DNA from: an uncultured Burkholderiales bacterium
GTDB lineage: Bacteria > Pseudomonadota > Gammaproteobacteria > Burkholderiales > Burkholderiaceae_C
Direction of reading: 5' to 3'
Length of the DNA stretch: 64,000 nt
NCBI GenBank assembly: GCA_937873395.1
Contig: CALMYH010000040.1
Coordinates: forward strand, 1 to 64,000
Position numbers and translations under genes: made by a program. Shown one piece after another: positions 26,214 through 39,592 of this stretch. The stretch's first letter is position 1. Each line of letters opens with the position of its first letter. Below the pieces are notes generated by a model that did not search any database, was not told where the DNA came from, and was given only the letters and a program-made list of their open reading frames with translations.

Positions 26214-28511
26214 ATGAAAACCTTCCCCAGAAAGTGGCGTGGCTTCACGCTGTCGGCGCTTGCCGCGTCCCTGCTCAGTGCCCTGCCGGCCTGGGCCGTC
26301 GAGCCTTTCACCGTGCGCGACATCCGCGTCGAAGGTCTGCAGCGTGTGGAGCCAGGCACCGTTTTTGCGTCGCTGCCGTTCCGCATCGGTGACGAGTACA
26401 GCGATGACAAGGGGGCTGCCGCGATCCGTTCCCTCTTTGGCTTGGGGCTGTTCGCCGACGTGCGCCTGCAGGTGCAGAACGATGTGCTGGTCGTGATCGT
26501 GCAGGAACGACCCACCGTGTCCGGGGTCAGTTTCACCGGCCTGCGCGAGTTCGACACCGAGGTCATGGTGCGTGTCCTGCGCGATATCGGGCTGGCCGAC
26601 GGCCGGCCGTTCGACCGCGCGCTGGCCGACCGTGCCGAGCAGGAGCTCAAGCGGCAGTACATCAACCGCAGCATGTATGCGGCCGAAATCACCACCACGG
26701 TGACGCCGACGGAACGCAACCAGGTGAGTCTCAATTTTTCCGTGGTCGAAGGTGGCGTCGCCAAGATCCGGGATATCCGTATCGTCGGCAATCAGGCCTT
26801 CCCCGAGTCGACCCTGCGCGGCCTTTTCGATCTTGATACCGGGGGCTGGCTGAGTTGGTACACCAAGTCAGACCGCTACTCCAGAGCCAAACTGAACGCG
26901 GACCTGGAGACGTTGCGCTCCTATTACCTGGCTCGCGGCTACCTGGAGTTCAACATCGATTCCACCCAGGTGGCCCTCTCGCCGGACAAGAGCGAGATGT
27001 CCATCACGATCAATATCACCGAGGGCCAGCGCTACGTGGTTTCATCGGTGCGTCTGGAAGGTCAGTTCCTCGGTCGGGACGAGGAGTTCAGCTCCCTGGT
27101 CACCGTGCGGGCCGGGGAGGCCTACAACGCCGAGTCGGTGTCCGACACGGTCCGGGCCTTCACCGACTACTTCGGTGCCTTCGGCTATGCCTTTGCCCAG
27201 GTCGAGGCGGTGCCCGAGATCGATCGGGAAAACAGCCGCGTTGCCTTTGTGATCCGCGCCCAGCCCCAGCGCCGGGTGTATGTGCGTCGCATCAATGTCG
27301 AGGGCAACAACCGCACACGTGACGAAGTCATCCGGCGCGAGTTCAGGCAGTTCGAGGCGGCCTGGTACGACAGCGACCGGATCCGCCTTTCGCGTGACCG
27401 GGTGGACCGGCTGGGTTTCTTCACCGAAGTCGGCATCGAGACACAAGCTGTGCCCGGTACGCAGGACCAGGTGGACCTGACGGTGTCGGTGGTCGAGCGC
27501 CCCACCGGCAACCTGTCGATCGGTGCTGGCTTCTCGCAGGCGGAGAAGCTTTCCTTCATCGCTTCCATCCAGCAGGAGAACTTCTTCGGTTCGGGCAATT
27601 ACCTGGGGCTGGATCTCAACACCAGCAAGTTCAACCGCAATTTTGTGCTGCGCACCACCGATCCCTATTTCACCAGCGACGGCGTCTCCCGAACCTACGA
27701 CCTGTACTACAAGACCACCAAGCCGCTGACGGAGCAGGGGGGTGATTACCGCCTGGTGACCAAAGGGGCCGGCATCCGGTTCGGCGTCCCTTTCACGGAA
27801 CGCGACACGGTCTTCTTCGGCGCCGGAGCGGAGCGCATCCGCGTCGATGAGGGCAACCAGTTGCCGGTGGCCTACCGCGGACAGGGCGGTACCTACCTTC
27901 CGGCCACCATCGGCTGGACCCGGGACGACAGGGACAGCGCACTTGTTCCCAACCAGGGAACGCTGCAGAAGTTCAATGCGGAGTTCGGACTGGGCAGGGA
28001 CAAGCGCTACGCCAAGCTGAGCTATCAGCATCAGAAGTACCTGCCACTGACCAAGCAGTACACGCTGGCTTTCAATGCGGAGCTGGGCCTGGGCAAAGGG
28101 CTGGGCAATGACTTTCCGGTGCTCAAGAACTTCTTCGGCGGCGGTCTGGGATCGGTGCGCGGCTTCGATCAGGGAACCCTCGGTCCTCTCTCCGATGTCG
28201 TGGGATCCACGACCGGCGAGCGGGTCAACATCGGTGGCGCCAGGAGCGTGGTGCTCAACGCCGAGTTCATTGCCCCCTTCCCGGGCGCCGGCAACGACCG
28301 CACGCTGCGCGTGTTCGGATTCGTGGACGTGGGCAATGTCTACGGTGAGAAACAGAAAATTGCACTCGATGAACTCCGGGCCTCGGTCGGGGTCGGACTC
28401 AGCTGGTTGTCGCCGATCGGTCCGTTGCGTTTTGCCTGGGCGAACCCGGTGCGCAAGTTCGATGGCGATAAAATCCAACGATTCCAATTTCAGATCGGAA
28501 CCTCCTTTTGA
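26214..28511 (+). CDS. bamA: Outer membrane assembly factor BamA
   Basis: BamA is the central pore of the BAM complex that inserts beta-barrel proteins. The 765-residue product has a signal peptide (cleavage likely after SALPAWA) and five POTRA repeats over roughly residues 25-420, the first opening FTVRDIRVEGLQRVEPGTVF. A 16-strand barrel follows with the conserved loop segment GSVRGFDQGTLGP (the VRGF motif) and a C-terminal aromatic residue (FQIGTSF). Its stop TGA shares a base with the ATG of skp. It is complete, with typical length. Confidence 0.97.
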   Translation: MKTFPRKWRGFTLSALAASLLSALPAWAVEPFTVRDIRVEGLQRVEPGTVFASLPFRIGDEYSDDKGAAAIRSLFGLGLFADVRLQVQNDVLVVIVQERPTVSGVSFTGLREFDTEVMVRVLRDIGLADGRPFDRALADRAEQELKRQYINRSMYAAEITTTVTPTERNQVSLNFSVVEGGVAKIRDIRIVGNQAFPESTLRGLFDLDTGGWLSWYTKSDRYSRAKLNADLETLRSYYLARGYLEFNIDSTQVALSPDKSEMSITINITEGQRYVVSSVRLEGQFLGRDEEFSSLVTVRAGEAYNAESVSDTVRAFTDYFGAFGYAFAQVEAVPEIDRENSRVAFVIRAQPQRRVYVRRINVEGNNRTRDEVIRREFRQFEAAWYDSDRIRLSRDRVDRLGFFTEVGIETQAVPGTQDQVDLTVSVVERPTGNLSIGAGFSQAEKLSFIASIQQENFFGSGNYLGLDLNTSKFNRNFVLRTTDPYFTSDGVSRTYDLYYKTTKPLTEQGGDYRLVTKGAGIRFGVPFTERDTVFFGAGAERIRVDEGNQLPVAYRGQGGTYLPATIGWTRDDRDSALVPNQGTLQKFNAEFGLGRDKRYAKLSYQHQKYLPLTKQYTLAFNAELGLGKGLGNDFPVLKNFFGGGLGSVRGFDQGTLGPLSDVVGSTTGERVNIGGARSVVLNAEFIAPFPGAGNDRTLRVFGFVDVGNVYGEKQKIALDELRASVGVGLSWLSPIGPLRFAWANPVRKFDGDKIQRFQFQIGTSF

Positions 28512-29029
28512 TGAACACTTTTTTTCCATCCTGGCTGGGCAAGGCATCCCTGATGCTGGCTGCCGCATTGCTCTCGATGTCGGTGACGGCCCAGGAGCTT
28601 CGGGTCGGTCTCGTGAATCTTGATCGAATCCTGCGTGAGTCCAACATCGCCAAGGCGGCGCAGACCAAGCTGGAGCAGGAGTTCTCCCGCCGCGAGCGGG
28701 AATTGCAAAGCATGGCGCAGCAGCTCAAGGCGGCGTCCGACAAGTTCGAGCGCGAAGCCCCCACCTTGGCCGAAAGCCAACGTGTGGTCCGCCAGCGTCA
28801 GCTGGTCAATCAGGATCAGGAATTTCAGCGCAAGCAGCGTGAACTCCAGGAAGACATGAACCTGCGCAGGAACGAGGAACTGCAGGCCGTCGTGGAACGC
28901 GCCAACCGTGTCATCAAGCAGGTGGCCGAGGCCGAAAAATTCGACCTGGTGCTTCAGGAGGCCGTCTACATCCATCCACGGCTCGACATCACCGACAAGG
29001 TGCTGGCCGGAATGAACGCGGCCCGCTGA
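28511..29029 (+). CDS. skp: Periplasmic chaperone Skp/OmpH
   Basis: Skp is a trimeric jellyfish-like holdase that carries unfolded outer-membrane proteins to BamA. The 172-residue product has a signal peptide (likely cleaved after SMSVTAQ), [15 protein letters not shown] at the start of the mature body, long charged helices with heptad-like Gln/Glu/Arg content, and the ending [19 protein letters not shown] typical of OmpH proteins. The ATG at 28511 overlaps the bamA stop. Confidence 0.95.
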   Translation: MNTFFPSWLGKASLMLAAALLSMSVTAQELRVGLVNLDRILRESNIAKAAQTKLEQEFSRRERELQSMAQQLKAASDKFEREAPTLAESQRVVRQRQLVNQDQEFQRKQRELQEDMNLRRNEELQAVVERANRVIKQVAEAEKFDLVLQEAVYIHPRLDITDKVLAGMNAAR

Positions 29030-29043
29030 CCGGGGCCTGTCGC

Positions 29044-30096
29044 GTGGCAAGGTCACTCGGGACCATTGTCGGGTCACTGGGCGGCACGCTCCGGGGCGAG
29101 GCCGGTCTCCAGGTGGAGCGGCTGGCGCCCATCGGTGACGCAGGTCCTGCCGATCTTGCCTTTGTGGCCCATGTGCGTTATGCCGCGCAGATACAGACCA
29201 CCCGTGCCGGGGCACTCATTGTTGCTCCGGCGTTGGCCGACGCCGCCGCGCTGCGCGGCGCGTGCATCGTGGCCGACGATCCGTATTTCTATTTCGCCTG
29301 TCTGACGCAATGGTGGCGGGATCAGCACGATCCCCTGCCTGCCCCCCGGGTGGATCCTTCTGCCCACATCCACCCCCTGGCGGTCCTCGGTGAGGACGTG
29401 GACATCGGTCCTTTTGCGGTCGTCGAGGAAGGGGCACAGATCGGTCCGGGAGCCCGGATCGGCGCCCATTCGGTCGTTCAAGCCCAGGCGCAGGTGGGTG
29501 CGCGCAGCCAGATCGGCCCTCGGGTGGTCATCGGCCGGCGCTGCCGCCTGGGCGCCCGCTGCATCGTGCATCCCGGTGTGGTGATTGGCGCCGACGGGTT
29601 CGGCTTTGCCCCTCGAGATGGGCGGTGGGTCAAGATCGAGCAGCTGGGCTCGGTCCGGATCGGCGACGATGTCGAGATCGGGGCCAACACCTGCATCGAC
29701 CGGGGCGCTCTCGGCGACACGGTGATTGAGGATGGTGTCAAGCTCGACAACCTGGTCCAGATCGGACACAACGTGAACATTGGCGCGCATTCGGCGCTGG
29801 CCGGGTGCGTGGGTGTGGCCGGTAGCGCCACCATCGGCGCCGGCTGCACTGTGGGAGGTGGAGCGGGAATCCTTGGCCACCTCAGCCTGGCCGATGGCGT
29901 CCACATTTCGTCTTTTTCATTGGTCACCCGCTCGATCCAGCAGCCGGGCCAATACACCGGTGTGTTTCCCATCGACGACAATGCCGCCTGGGAAAAGAAC
30001 GCCGCCTCGCTCAAGCAGCTCAACCGCCTGCGGGAAAGAGTCAAGGCCCTCGAACAGGCCATGGCGACCGCACAGAAAACACAGAAACAGCCATGA
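29044..30096 (+). CDS. lpxD: UDP-3-O-(3-hydroxyacyl)glucosamine N-acyltransferase
   Basis: LpxD adds the second acyl chain in lipid A synthesis. The 350-residue protein has an N-terminal uridine-binding domain ([18 protein letters not shown]). A long left-handed beta-helix of hexapeptide repeats follows ([20 protein letters not shown], then [11 protein letters not shown] and [13 protein letters not shown] with the catalytic His). It ends in a C-terminal helix. The start is a GTG at 29044, giving the expected N-terminus. The stop overlaps the fabZ start (ATGA). Confidence 0.96.
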   Translation: MARSLGTIVGSLGGTLRGEAGLQVERLAPIGDAGPADLAFVAHVRYAAQIQTTRAGALIVAPALADAAALRGACIVADDPYFYFACLTQWWRDQHDPLPAPRVDPSAHIHPLAVLGEDVDIGPFAVVEEGAQIGPGARIGAHSVVQAQAQVGARSQIGPRVVIGRRCRLGARCIVHPGVVIGADGFGFAPRDGRWVKIEQLGSVRIGDDVEIGANTCIDRGALGDTVIEDGVKLDNLVQIGHNVNIGAHSALAGCVGVAGSATIGAGCTVGGGAGILGHLSLADGVHISSFSLVTRSIQQPGQYTGVFPIDDNAAWEKNAASLKQLNRLRERVKALEQAMATAQKTQKQP

Positions 30097-30533
30097 TGGA
30101 CATTCATCAGATTCTCAAGCAGCTTCCGCACCGTTATCCGATTCTCCTGGTCGACCGGGTGCTGGAACTGGAGAAGGGCCAGCGCATTCTGGCGCTCAAG
30201 AACGTTTCCATCAACGAGCCGTACTTCGAGGGCCATTTTCCTCATCGTCCGGTCATGCCGGGCGTGCTCATGCTGGAAGCCATGGCGCAGGCCGCCGCTT
30301 TGCTGGCCTTCGACATGCTCGGGGTGGTGCCCGACGAAAAGACGGTCTTCTACTTTGCGGGCATCGACGGAGCACGGTTCAAGCGACCGGTGGAGCCGGG
30401 CGACCAACTGCTGATGGATGTCCGTCTGGAGCGCACCAAGGCGGGCATCTTCAAGTTCAAGGGGGTCACCCGCGTCGGCACCGAGATCGCCTGTGAAGCC
30501 GAGCTCATGTGCACCCAGCGGACCATCGCCTGA
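30093..30533 (+). CDS. fabZ: 3-hydroxyacyl-ACP dehydratase FabZ
   Basis: FabZ dehydrates 3-hydroxyacyl-ACP in fatty-acid elongation and competes with LpxA/LpxD for the hydroxyacyl pool, which explains its place in the lpx cluster. The 146-residue hot-dog protein has [13 protein letters not shown], the catalytic [26 protein letters not shown] (His and Glu) and [19 protein letters not shown]. Two tandem ATGs start the gene, the first inside the lpxD stop. Confidence 0.97.
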   Translation: MMDIHQILKQLPHRYPILLVDRVLELEKGQRILALKNVSINEPYFEGHFPHRPVMPGVLMLEAMAQAAALLAFDMLGVVPDEKTVFYFAGIDGARFKRPVEPGDQLLMDVRLERTKAGIFKFKGVTRVGTEIACEAELMCTQRTIA

Positions 30534-30546
30534 ACCGGGAGCAGGC

Positions 30547-31341
30547 ATGGCCAGTATCCATCCCACCGCCATCGTCGATCCGGCAGCCGAGATCGACAGC
30601 GGCGTCAGCATCGGTCCCTACACCGTGATCGGCCCCCATGTCCGGATCGGTGCCGGAACCTCGGTGGGAGCGCATTGCGTGATTGAAGGCCACACCACGA
30701 TCGGTCGGGACAACCGGATTTTCCAGTTCAACTCGCTGGGCGCGATCCCGCAGGACAAGAAGTACGCCGGCGAACCTTGTGAACTGATCATCGGCGACCG
30801 CAACACCATCCGGGAGTTCTGCACCTTCAACATTGGTTCGCCCGGTGATCTGGGCAAGACCGTGGTGGGGCATGACAACTGGATCATGGCCTATGTCCAC
30901 CTGGCCCACGATTGCGTGGTCGGGGACCACACGATCTTTGCCAACAACTCGCAACTGGCCGGACACGTCGAGGTGGGTGACTGGGTGATCCTGGGCGGCT
31001 TCACCGTCGTTCACCAGTTTGTGCGCATCGGAGCCCATGCGATGACGGCCATGTGCTCGCTGCTGTTCGCCGATGTGCCTCCGTTCGTGATGTGCCAGGG
31101 GCAGCCGGCAGCTGCCCGCTCCATGAACTTCGAAGGCCTGCGACGTCGCGGCTTTTCTGCCGAGCGGATTGCGGTGGTCAAGCGCATGCACAAGGCCCTG
31201 TACCGCGATGATCTGACGCTGGATCAGGCCCGCGAACGCGTGGCCACCCTGGCCTTGGATCTGCCAGAGGCGCAGCAGGACGTGGATCTCATGCTGGGCT
31301 TTCTGTCCCGGGTGGCGGTGCAGCGCGGTATTGTTCGCTGA
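30547..31341 (+). CDS. lpxA: UDP-N-acetylglucosamine acyltransferase LpxA
   Basis: LpxA starts lipid A synthesis by acylating UDP-GlcNAc at the 3-hydroxyl. The 264-residue beta-helix protein begins [31 protein letters not shown]. It has the [20 protein letters not shown] segment, the catalytic His in [27 protein letters not shown], and the C-terminal helical domain [23 protein letters not shown]-type ribosome site precedes the ATG at 30547. It shares one base with lpxB. Confidence 0.97.
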   Translation: MASIHPTAIVDPAAEIDSGVSIGPYTVIGPHVRIGAGTSVGAHCVIEGHTTIGRDNRIFQFNSLGAIPQDKKYAGEPCELIIGDRNTIREFCTFNIGSPGDLGKTVVGHDNWIMAYVHLAHDCVVGDHTIFANNSQLAGHVEVGDWVILGGFTVVHQFVRIGAHAMTAMCSLLFADVPPFVMCQGQPAAARSMNFEGLRRRGFSAERIAVVKRMHKALYRDDLTLDQARERVATLALDLPEAQQDVDLMLGFLSRVAVQRGIVR

Positions 31342-32492
31342 TGGGCGTGCCGGAAGCTCCCGTCTTCTCCATGGTGGTGGGGGAGGCATCGGGTGACCTG
31401 TTGGGCAGCCTGTTGCTGCAGGGTTTGCGACGGCGCTGGCCTGGGCTGCAGGCGAACGGCATCGGCGGTCCGAACCTGGAGCGAGTCGGCATGCACGCCT
31501 GGTGGTCCTGCGAACGGCTCTCTGTGCGGGGTTACGTGGAGGTCTTGCCCCGGTTGAGGGAAATCCTGCGCATCCGGCGCCAGCTGGGGGACCGGTTGCT
31601 CGGAAGCGCAAGACCGGATGTGTTCATCGGTGTGGATGCACCCGACTTCAATCTGGACCTGGAGGTGCGACTGCGACAGCAGGGCATTCCAACCGTGCAT
31701 TTTGTGTGTCCCTCGATCTGGGCCTGGCGTGCCGGCAAGGTGGCCAAGCTGGCCAGGGCGGCCGACCATGTGTTGTGCCTGTTTCCCTTCGAGCCCGAAT
31801 TGCTCTCCCGTCACGGCATTGCCTCGACCTATGTCGGTCATCCGCTGGCTTCGGTCATTCCGATGGAGCCGGACCGGGTGGGCGCCAGAGGCCGGCTCGG
31901 GCTGCCGCCGGAAGCGGAGGTGGTGGCCATTCTTCCCGGCAGTCGCGTCTCCGAGATCGAGTACCTCGGCGAACGGTTCCTCCGGGCCGCCGATCTGATG
32001 CGGCGCCGGCGTTCCGGGCTGCGCTTCGTGCTGCCGGCCGTGCCGGCCCTGAAACCCCAGATTGATGCGCTGGCGGCCCGTTTCGGGCTTGGTGGGGCAC
32101 TGACGGTGGTGGCCGGACAGTCCCATGACGCCCTTGCAGCCTGTGACGTGACGCTGATCGCCAGTGGAACCGCGACCCTGGAGGCCGCCCTGTTCAAGCG
32201 GCCGATGGTGATCGCCTACAACATGCACTGGCTTTCCTGGCAAATGATGCGTCGCAAGCGCCTGCAGCCGTGGGTGGGCCTGCCCAACATCCTGGCACAG
32301 GCCTTTGTCGTGCCCGAACTGCTGCAGGACGAGGCGACACCTGCGGCGCTGGCCCAGGCGACGCTGGCGTGGCTGGATGAACCGGCGAGAATGGCGTCCG
32401 TGCAGGCCCGCTTTGCTCGACTGCACCGCGACCTGACCCGCGACACCGTGCAACTGGCCACCGATGCGATCGAAAAACTTCTTGCGAGCTGA
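31341..32492 (+). CDS. lpxB: Lipid-A-disaccharide synthase LpxB
   Basis: LpxB is a GT-B glycosyltransferase (family 19) that condenses UDP-diacylglucosamine with lipid X. The 383-residue product has [68 protein letters not shown] and [23 protein letters not shown]. All are diagnostic. The start shares a base with the lpxA stop (TGATG) and the end overlaps rnhB by 29 bases. Confidence 0.96.
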   Translation: MGVPEAPVFSMVVGEASGDLLGSLLLQGLRRRWPGLQANGIGGPNLERVGMHAWWSCERLSVRGYVEVLPRLREILRIRRQLGDRLLGSARPDVFIGVDAPDFNLDLEVRLRQQGIPTVHFVCPSIWAWRAGKVAKLARAADHVLCLFPFEPELLSRHGIASTYVGHPLASVIPMEPDRVGARGRLGLPPEAEVVAILPGSRVSEIEYLGERFLRAADLMRRRRSGLRFVLPAVPALKPQIDALAARFGLGGALTVVAGQSHDALAACDVTLIASGTATLEAALFKRPMVIAYNMHWLSWQMMRRKRLQPWVGLPNILAQAFVVPELLQDEATPAALAQATLAWLDEPARMASVQARFARLHRDLTRDTVQLATDAIEKLLAS

Positions 32493-33093
32493 GCAGGCCA
32501 ACCTGCATTGGGACGCACCCGGACTCCTGGCCGGTGTCGATGAAGCGGGTCGCGGGCCGCTGGCCGGCCCGGTGGTGGCTGCCGCGGTCATCCTGGATGA
32601 CCGGCTTCCGATTCGGGACTTGGCCGACTCCAAGAAGCTCACCCAGCGTCAGCGGGAACGTCTGTACGATGAAATCCGGGCCAAGGCCCTGTGTTGCAGT
32701 GTTGCTCAGGCATCGGTCGAGGAAATCGACCGGTTGAACATTCTTCAGGCCACCCTACTGGCCATGCGACGGGCGGTACAGGGTTTGCGGCTGAAACCGC
32801 ACAAGGTGCTGGTGGATGGCAATCGCCTGCCCGCACTGGATGTGCGCGCCGAAGCCGTGGTGGGCGGCGACGCGAAGGTTCCGGCCATTTCGGCGGCATC
32901 CATCCTGGCCAAAGTGACCCGTGATCGTCTGCTGCAGGAGCTGCACGCCAGGCATCCGGAATACGGCTTTGACCGTCACAAAGGTTATGGCACCGGCCAG
33001 CACCTCGATGCCTTGCGGCGTCTGGGTCCGCTGCCGGAGCACCGGCGTTCCTTTGCCCCCGTGGCCCGGTTGCTGATGGCGCCCCACCCCTGA
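32464..33093 (+). CDS. rnhB: Ribonuclease HII
   Basis: RNase HII cuts RNA in RNA-DNA hybrids, including single misinserted ribonucleotides. The 209-residue product has [21 protein letters not shown] with the first catalytic Asp-Glu pair, [30 protein letters not shown] (third Asp) and [15 protein letters not shown]. The ATG at 32464 lies inside lpxB and overlaps it by 29 bases. A start nearer the core is possible, but no other ATG precedes GVDEAGRG. Confidence 0.96.
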   Translation: MRSKNFLRAEQANLHWDAPGLLAGVDEAGRGPLAGPVVAAAVILDDRLPIRDLADSKKLTQRQRERLYDEIRAKALCCSVAQASVEEIDRLNILQATLLAMRRAVQGLRLKPHKVLVDGNRLPALDVRAEAVVGGDAKVPAISAASILAKVTRDRLLQELHARHPEYGFDRHKGYGTGQHLDALRRLGPLPEHRRSFAPVARLLMAPHP

Positions 33094-33094
33094 G

Positions 33095-33877
33095 ATGAGT
33101 GAACCACAACGCATCCATTCGCGCGACAACCCGCTGCTCAAGCGCTTGCGCAGCCTCTCGCAGGACAACACTGCCTACCGCAGGCTGGGCCAGTTCTGGA
33201 TCGAAGGCGACCACCTGTGCACGGCCCTGCTGGCTCGCGGCGGCCGTCCTGTCCAGGCGGTCTTCAGCGAAAGCGCTTGGGAGCGTGCCGACATGGTGCT
33301 CAAAAGGGCCTGTGAGCGGGTGGTCGTGGTGCCGGATCGGCTGTTGGCCGCCACCAGCGGACTGGAGTCGGCGTCGTCGCTGGGATTCCTGGTCGACCTG
33401 CCCGCAGCGGCCGGTCCCTTGCAGGGGGCGCCGACCTTGGTGCTGGACCGCCTTCAGGACGCAGGCAATGTGGGTTCACTCCTGCGAAGCGCCGCGGCTT
33501 TTGGTTTCCGGCAGGTGCTGGCCATCCGGGGGACCGCGGCCTTGTGGTCGCCCAAGGTCCTGCGGGCTGCGATGGGCGCCCATTTCGCTCTGCAGCTTTG
33601 CGAACTGCTTGAACCGTTCGATCTGAAGCACCTTGAAGTGCCCTTGCTGGTCACCAGTTCCCATCGGGGCCAGTGGCTGCACGAATCGGTATTGCCCTGG
33701 CCATGTGCCTGGGTGCTGGGTCACGAAGGACAGGGGGTGGGCAGCGAACTGGAGGCGATGGCCGGTCAGTCGGTGCGCATCGCCCAGCCGGGCGGGGAAG
33801 AGTCACTGAACGTGGCTGCGGCGGGCGCCATCTGCCTGCATGCCAGCGCCGTGTCCGCCAGGCTGGCGACTGGCTGA
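33095..33877 (+). CDS. TrmH/SpoU-family RNA 2'-O-methyltransferase
   Basis: This is a SPOUT-class methyltransferase that probably modifies rRNA; the exact target is unknown. The 260-residue product has the substrate-binding N-terminal domain starting IHSRDNPLLKRLRSLSQDNTAYRR. The SPOUT domain follows with motif 1 LDRLQDAGNVGSLLRSAAAFG, motif 2 WVLGHEGQGVGSEL and motif 3 IAQPGGEESLNVAAAGAICLH. The order is that of RlmB/TsnR-like enzymes. It starts one base after the rnhB stop and closes the long envelope cluster. A 7-bp hairpin without T-run covers its stop (33870-33894). Confidence 0.92.
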   Translation: MSEPQRIHSRDNPLLKRLRSLSQDNTAYRRLGQFWIEGDHLCTALLARGGRPVQAVFSESAWERADMVLKRACERVVVVPDRLLAATSGLESASSLGFLVDLPAAAGPLQGAPTLVLDRLQDAGNVGSLLRSAAAFGFRQVLAIRGTAALWSPKVLRAAMGAHFALQLCELLEPFDLKHLEVPLLVTSSHRGQWLHESVLPWPCAWVLGHEGQGVGSELEAMAGQSVRIAQPGGEESLNVAAAGAICLHASAVSARLATG

Positions 33878-34111
33878 CGAGTCGGTGCAGCCAGCCCTGA
33901 TCTGCCCAAGCGGCGGCTGCCTCGCCGGCTATAATTTCAAGGTTTACCCGCAATCGGCGTCAGCCCCGGCGCCCGCCTCTGGCAGAGGGCTTTCTCAGTC
34001 CCTGCCTTCCCGTTCAACCGGTTCGCCGGTTCACCGGGTGCCCCGGTCCTCGCTGGCCGGGTGTCCAGCCCCGGCGGGCTCGGGTGCGCCCAACAACAAC
34101 TGGAGAGTTCC
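33878..34111 (+). promoter_or_regulatory. carA promoter and long GC-rich leader
   Basis: A perfect TATAAT lies at 33930-33935 without an obvious -35. It implies a leader of about 170 bases rich in CCGG-type self-complementary blocks (for example repeated CCGGTTC near 34017-34035 and CCCCGG near 34041 and 34072) up to the carA start. Carbamoyl-phosphate synthase operons are commonly controlled by arginine and pyrimidines, but no specific operator or attenuator with a T-run is seen. Confidence 0.5.
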
Positions 34112-35272
34112 GTGCTTCCCGTCCACCCGAAAGCCATCCTAGCGCTCGCAGACGGCACGGTCTTTACCGGCATTTCCATCGGTGCCACTGGCCAGACCAC
34201 CGGCGAGGTCGTGTTCAACACCTCCATCACCGGCTACCAGGAAATCCTCACCGATCCGAGCTACTGCCAGCAGATCGTCACGCTCACGTACCCGCACATC
34301 GGCAACACCGGTGTCAACCGTGAAGACGTGGAGGCCGACCGCATCCATGCGGCCGGCCTGATCATCAAAGACCTGCCCCTCCTGGCCTCCAACTTCCGCT
34401 GCGAAGAAACCCTCTCGCAGTATCTGCAGCGCGAAGGTACGGTGGCCATCGCCGACCTGGATACCCGCGCCCTGACCCGCCGGCTGCGCACCCAGGGCGC
34501 ACAGAATGGCTGCATCTTGGCACTGGCGCCTGGCGAGGCCGTGACCGATGCCCATCGGACCCAGGCCATTGCCGCCGCCCAGGCGGCCCCCAGCATGTCC
34601 GGACAGGACCTGGCCCAGGTGGTCTCCAGCACCGAGCCCTACCCGTGGACCCAGACCGAGTGGCAACTGGGTTTCGGCTACGGCGAGCAGATCGCGCCCC
34701 GGTTCCATGTCGTGGCCTATGACTTCGGCGTGAAAAAGAACATCCTGCGGATGCTGGCCCAGCGCGGATGCAAGATCACCGTCGTGCCCGCAAAGACACC
34801 GGCTGCGGATGTGTTCAAACTCAAGCCCAGCGGCGTCTTCCTGTCCAATGGCCCGGGTGACCCGGAGCCCTGCGACTATGCCATCGCTGCCGCGCGCGAG
34901 ATCATCGACAGCGGTCTGCCCACGTTCGGCATCTGCCTGGGCCACCAGATCATGGCCCTGGCCAGCGGCGCCAGGACCTTCAAGATGAAGTTCGGCCACC
35001 ATGGGGCCAACCACCCGGTCAAGGACCTGGATTCGGGCCGGGTGAGCATCACCAGCCAGAACCACGGCTTTGCGGTGGACGAAAAGAGCTTGCCGGCCCA
35101 CCTGCGCGCCACCCATGTCAGCCTGTTCGATGGCACGCTGCAGGGCCTGGCGCGCACCGACAAGCCGGCTTTCTGCTTCCAGGGACACCCCGAGGCATCG
35201 CCCGGTCCGCACGACATCGGTTACCTGTTCGATCGGTTCATCGGCCTGATGCAGGAGCGCGCGAGCGCCTGA
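34112..35272 (+). CDS. carA: Carbamoyl-phosphate synthase small subunit
   Basis: CarA is the glutaminase subunit delivering ammonia to CarB for arginine and pyrimidine synthesis. The 386-residue product has the N-terminal CPSase small-chain domain ([44 protein letters not shown]). The class I amidotransferase domain has the nucleophile in [12 protein letters not shown] and catalytic His/Glu in [16 protein letters not shown] start it at the GTG at 34112, which has a CTGGAGAG site; an in-frame ATG at 34061 would add 17 unrelated residues. Confidence 0.96.
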   Translation: MLPVHPKAILALADGTVFTGISIGATGQTTGEVVFNTSITGYQEILTDPSYCQQIVTLTYPHIGNTGVNREDVEADRIHAAGLIIKDLPLLASNFRCEETLSQYLQREGTVAIADLDTRALTRRLRTQGAQNGCILALAPGEAVTDAHRTQAIAAAQAAPSMSGQDLAQVVSSTEPYPWTQTEWQLGFGYGEQIAPRFHVVAYDFGVKKNILRMLAQRGCKITVVPAKTPAADVFKLKPSGVFLSNGPGDPEPCDYAIAAAREIIDSGLPTFGICLGHQIMALASGARTFKMKFGHHGANHPVKDLDSGRVSITSQNHGFAVDEKSLPAHLRATHVSLFDGTLQGLARTDKPAFCFQGHPEASPGPHDIGYLFDRFIGLMQERASA

Positions 35273-35287
35273 TCCCCGGAGCTGCCC

Positions 35288-35650
35288 ATGAAGCTGTTCA
35301 GTTTTCCCGTCTTCGCCGTTGAAAAGGCCATCGCCAAGCGCATGCTCACGCTGGAGCCGCCGCACAAGGACTGGTTTGCCCAGCGCTGGGCGCAGAAGCC
35401 CTATCGCAAGGCCTTCATCGAGAACAAGGCCATGCCGCTGGTGACGCTGCTGGCCAAAGGCAAGTCCTGGGACGACGAAACCTTCAACACCGAGATGGCC
35501 GCCTGGGATGCGTCCTTCTACCCTGCCGAAATCGAGGTGCTGCGGCCGATCATCGAAGGTGACGGCCTGCTGCAGCTGATGCAGAAGAACGTGCCGGCCG
35601 AGCGTGTGCAGGCCTTGCTGAACAAACTGGAAACCCAGCGCCAGGCCTGA
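35288..35650 (+). CDS. Unrecognised 120-residue protein between carA and carB
   Basis: I do not recognise a family. The product is cytosolic-looking (no signal or membrane segment), Lys/Ala/Leu-rich, with two aromatic-rich blocks ([18 protein letters not shown] and [20 protein letters not shown]) and a C-terminal helical part ([27 protein letters not shown]). A CCGGAG site precedes the ATG at 35288. It lies 15 bases after carA and 32 before carB, all on one strand, so it is surely in the car operon. Codon use looks like its neighbours. A small CPSase partner is possible but unproven. Confidence 0.8.
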   Translation: MKLFSFPVFAVEKAIAKRMLTLEPPHKDWFAQRWAQKPYRKAFIENKAMPLVTLLAKGKSWDDETFNTEMAAWDASFYPAEIEVLRPIIEGDGLLQLMQKNVPAERVQALLNKLETQRQA

Positions 35651-35682
35651 GGGCCCGGACGCCAAGATACCGACAGAGAACC

Positions 35683-38955
<3,273 letters not shown>

Positions 38956-39035
38956 GCGTGGCTGCCCCGCAAGGGCAATCCCTGAGTCCGGCACGTGTGA
39001 AGCAGGACGGATTCAGGGCATAATCTGACACAACC

Positions 39036-39073
39036 AAGCCGCCGACCGGAAACGATCGGCGGTTTGCTTTTTG
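39036..39073 (+). terminator. Intrinsic terminator after carB
   Basis: A 10-bp stem, AAGCCGCCGA (39036-39045) with TCGGCGGTTT (39056-39065, one G-T pair), is followed by GCTTTTTG. It ends the car operon 80 bases after carB and just before greA. Confidence 0.85.
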
Positions 39074-39111
39074 CCGTGGCGCCGATGCGCCGAGACTCCG
39101 GAGACGATGCC

Positions 39112-39588
39112 ATGTCCACCTTTCCCATCACCAAACGCGGTGCCGAGCAACTCAAGGCCGAACTTCACCGGCTCAAGACGGTGGACCGTCCGACCGTGAT
39201 TCAGGCCATTGCCGATGCGCGCGCTCAGGGTGATCTGAGCGAAAACGCCGACTACGATGCCGCCAAGGAGCGTCAGGGTTTCATCGAGGGCCGCATCGCC
39301 GAGATCGAGGGCAAGCTGTCGGCCGCCCAGGTGATCGACCCTGGCACACTGGATGCGGGTGGGCGTGTGGTGTTTGGCAGCACGGTCGATCTGGAAGATG
39401 AGGAGTCGGGTAAGTCCGTGACCTACCAGATCGTGGGTGAAGACGAGGCTGACCTCAAACTGGGGCTGATCAACGTGGGCAGCCCCATCGCGCGCGCCCT
39501 GATCGGCAAGGAGGAGGGTGATGTGGCCGAGGTCCAGGCCCCCGGCGGCACGCGGCGCTACGAGATCGTGGCCGTCCGCTACGAGTGA
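39112..39588 (+). CDS. greA: Transcript cleavage factor GreA
   Basis: GreA rescues backtracked RNA polymerase by stimulating cleavage of the RNA 3' end. The 158-residue product has the coiled-coil N-terminal domain with the tip motif [23 protein letters not shown] (essential Asp and Glu). The FKBP-like C-terminal domain follows ([34 protein letters not shown]). Start ATG 39112 follows CCGGAGACG. The preceding carB terminator implies its own promoter; CATAAT at 39019-39024 is a candidate -10, but the transcript would then cross the terminator. Confidence 0.97.
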   Translation: MSTFPITKRGAEQLKAELHRLKTVDRPTVIQAIADARAQGDLSENADYDAAKERQGFIEGRIAEIEGKLSAAQVIDPGTLDAGGRVVFGSTVDLEDEESGKSVTYQIVGEDEADLKLGLINVGSPIARALIGKEEGDVAEVQAPGGTRRYEIVAVRYE

Positions 39589-39592
39589 CACC

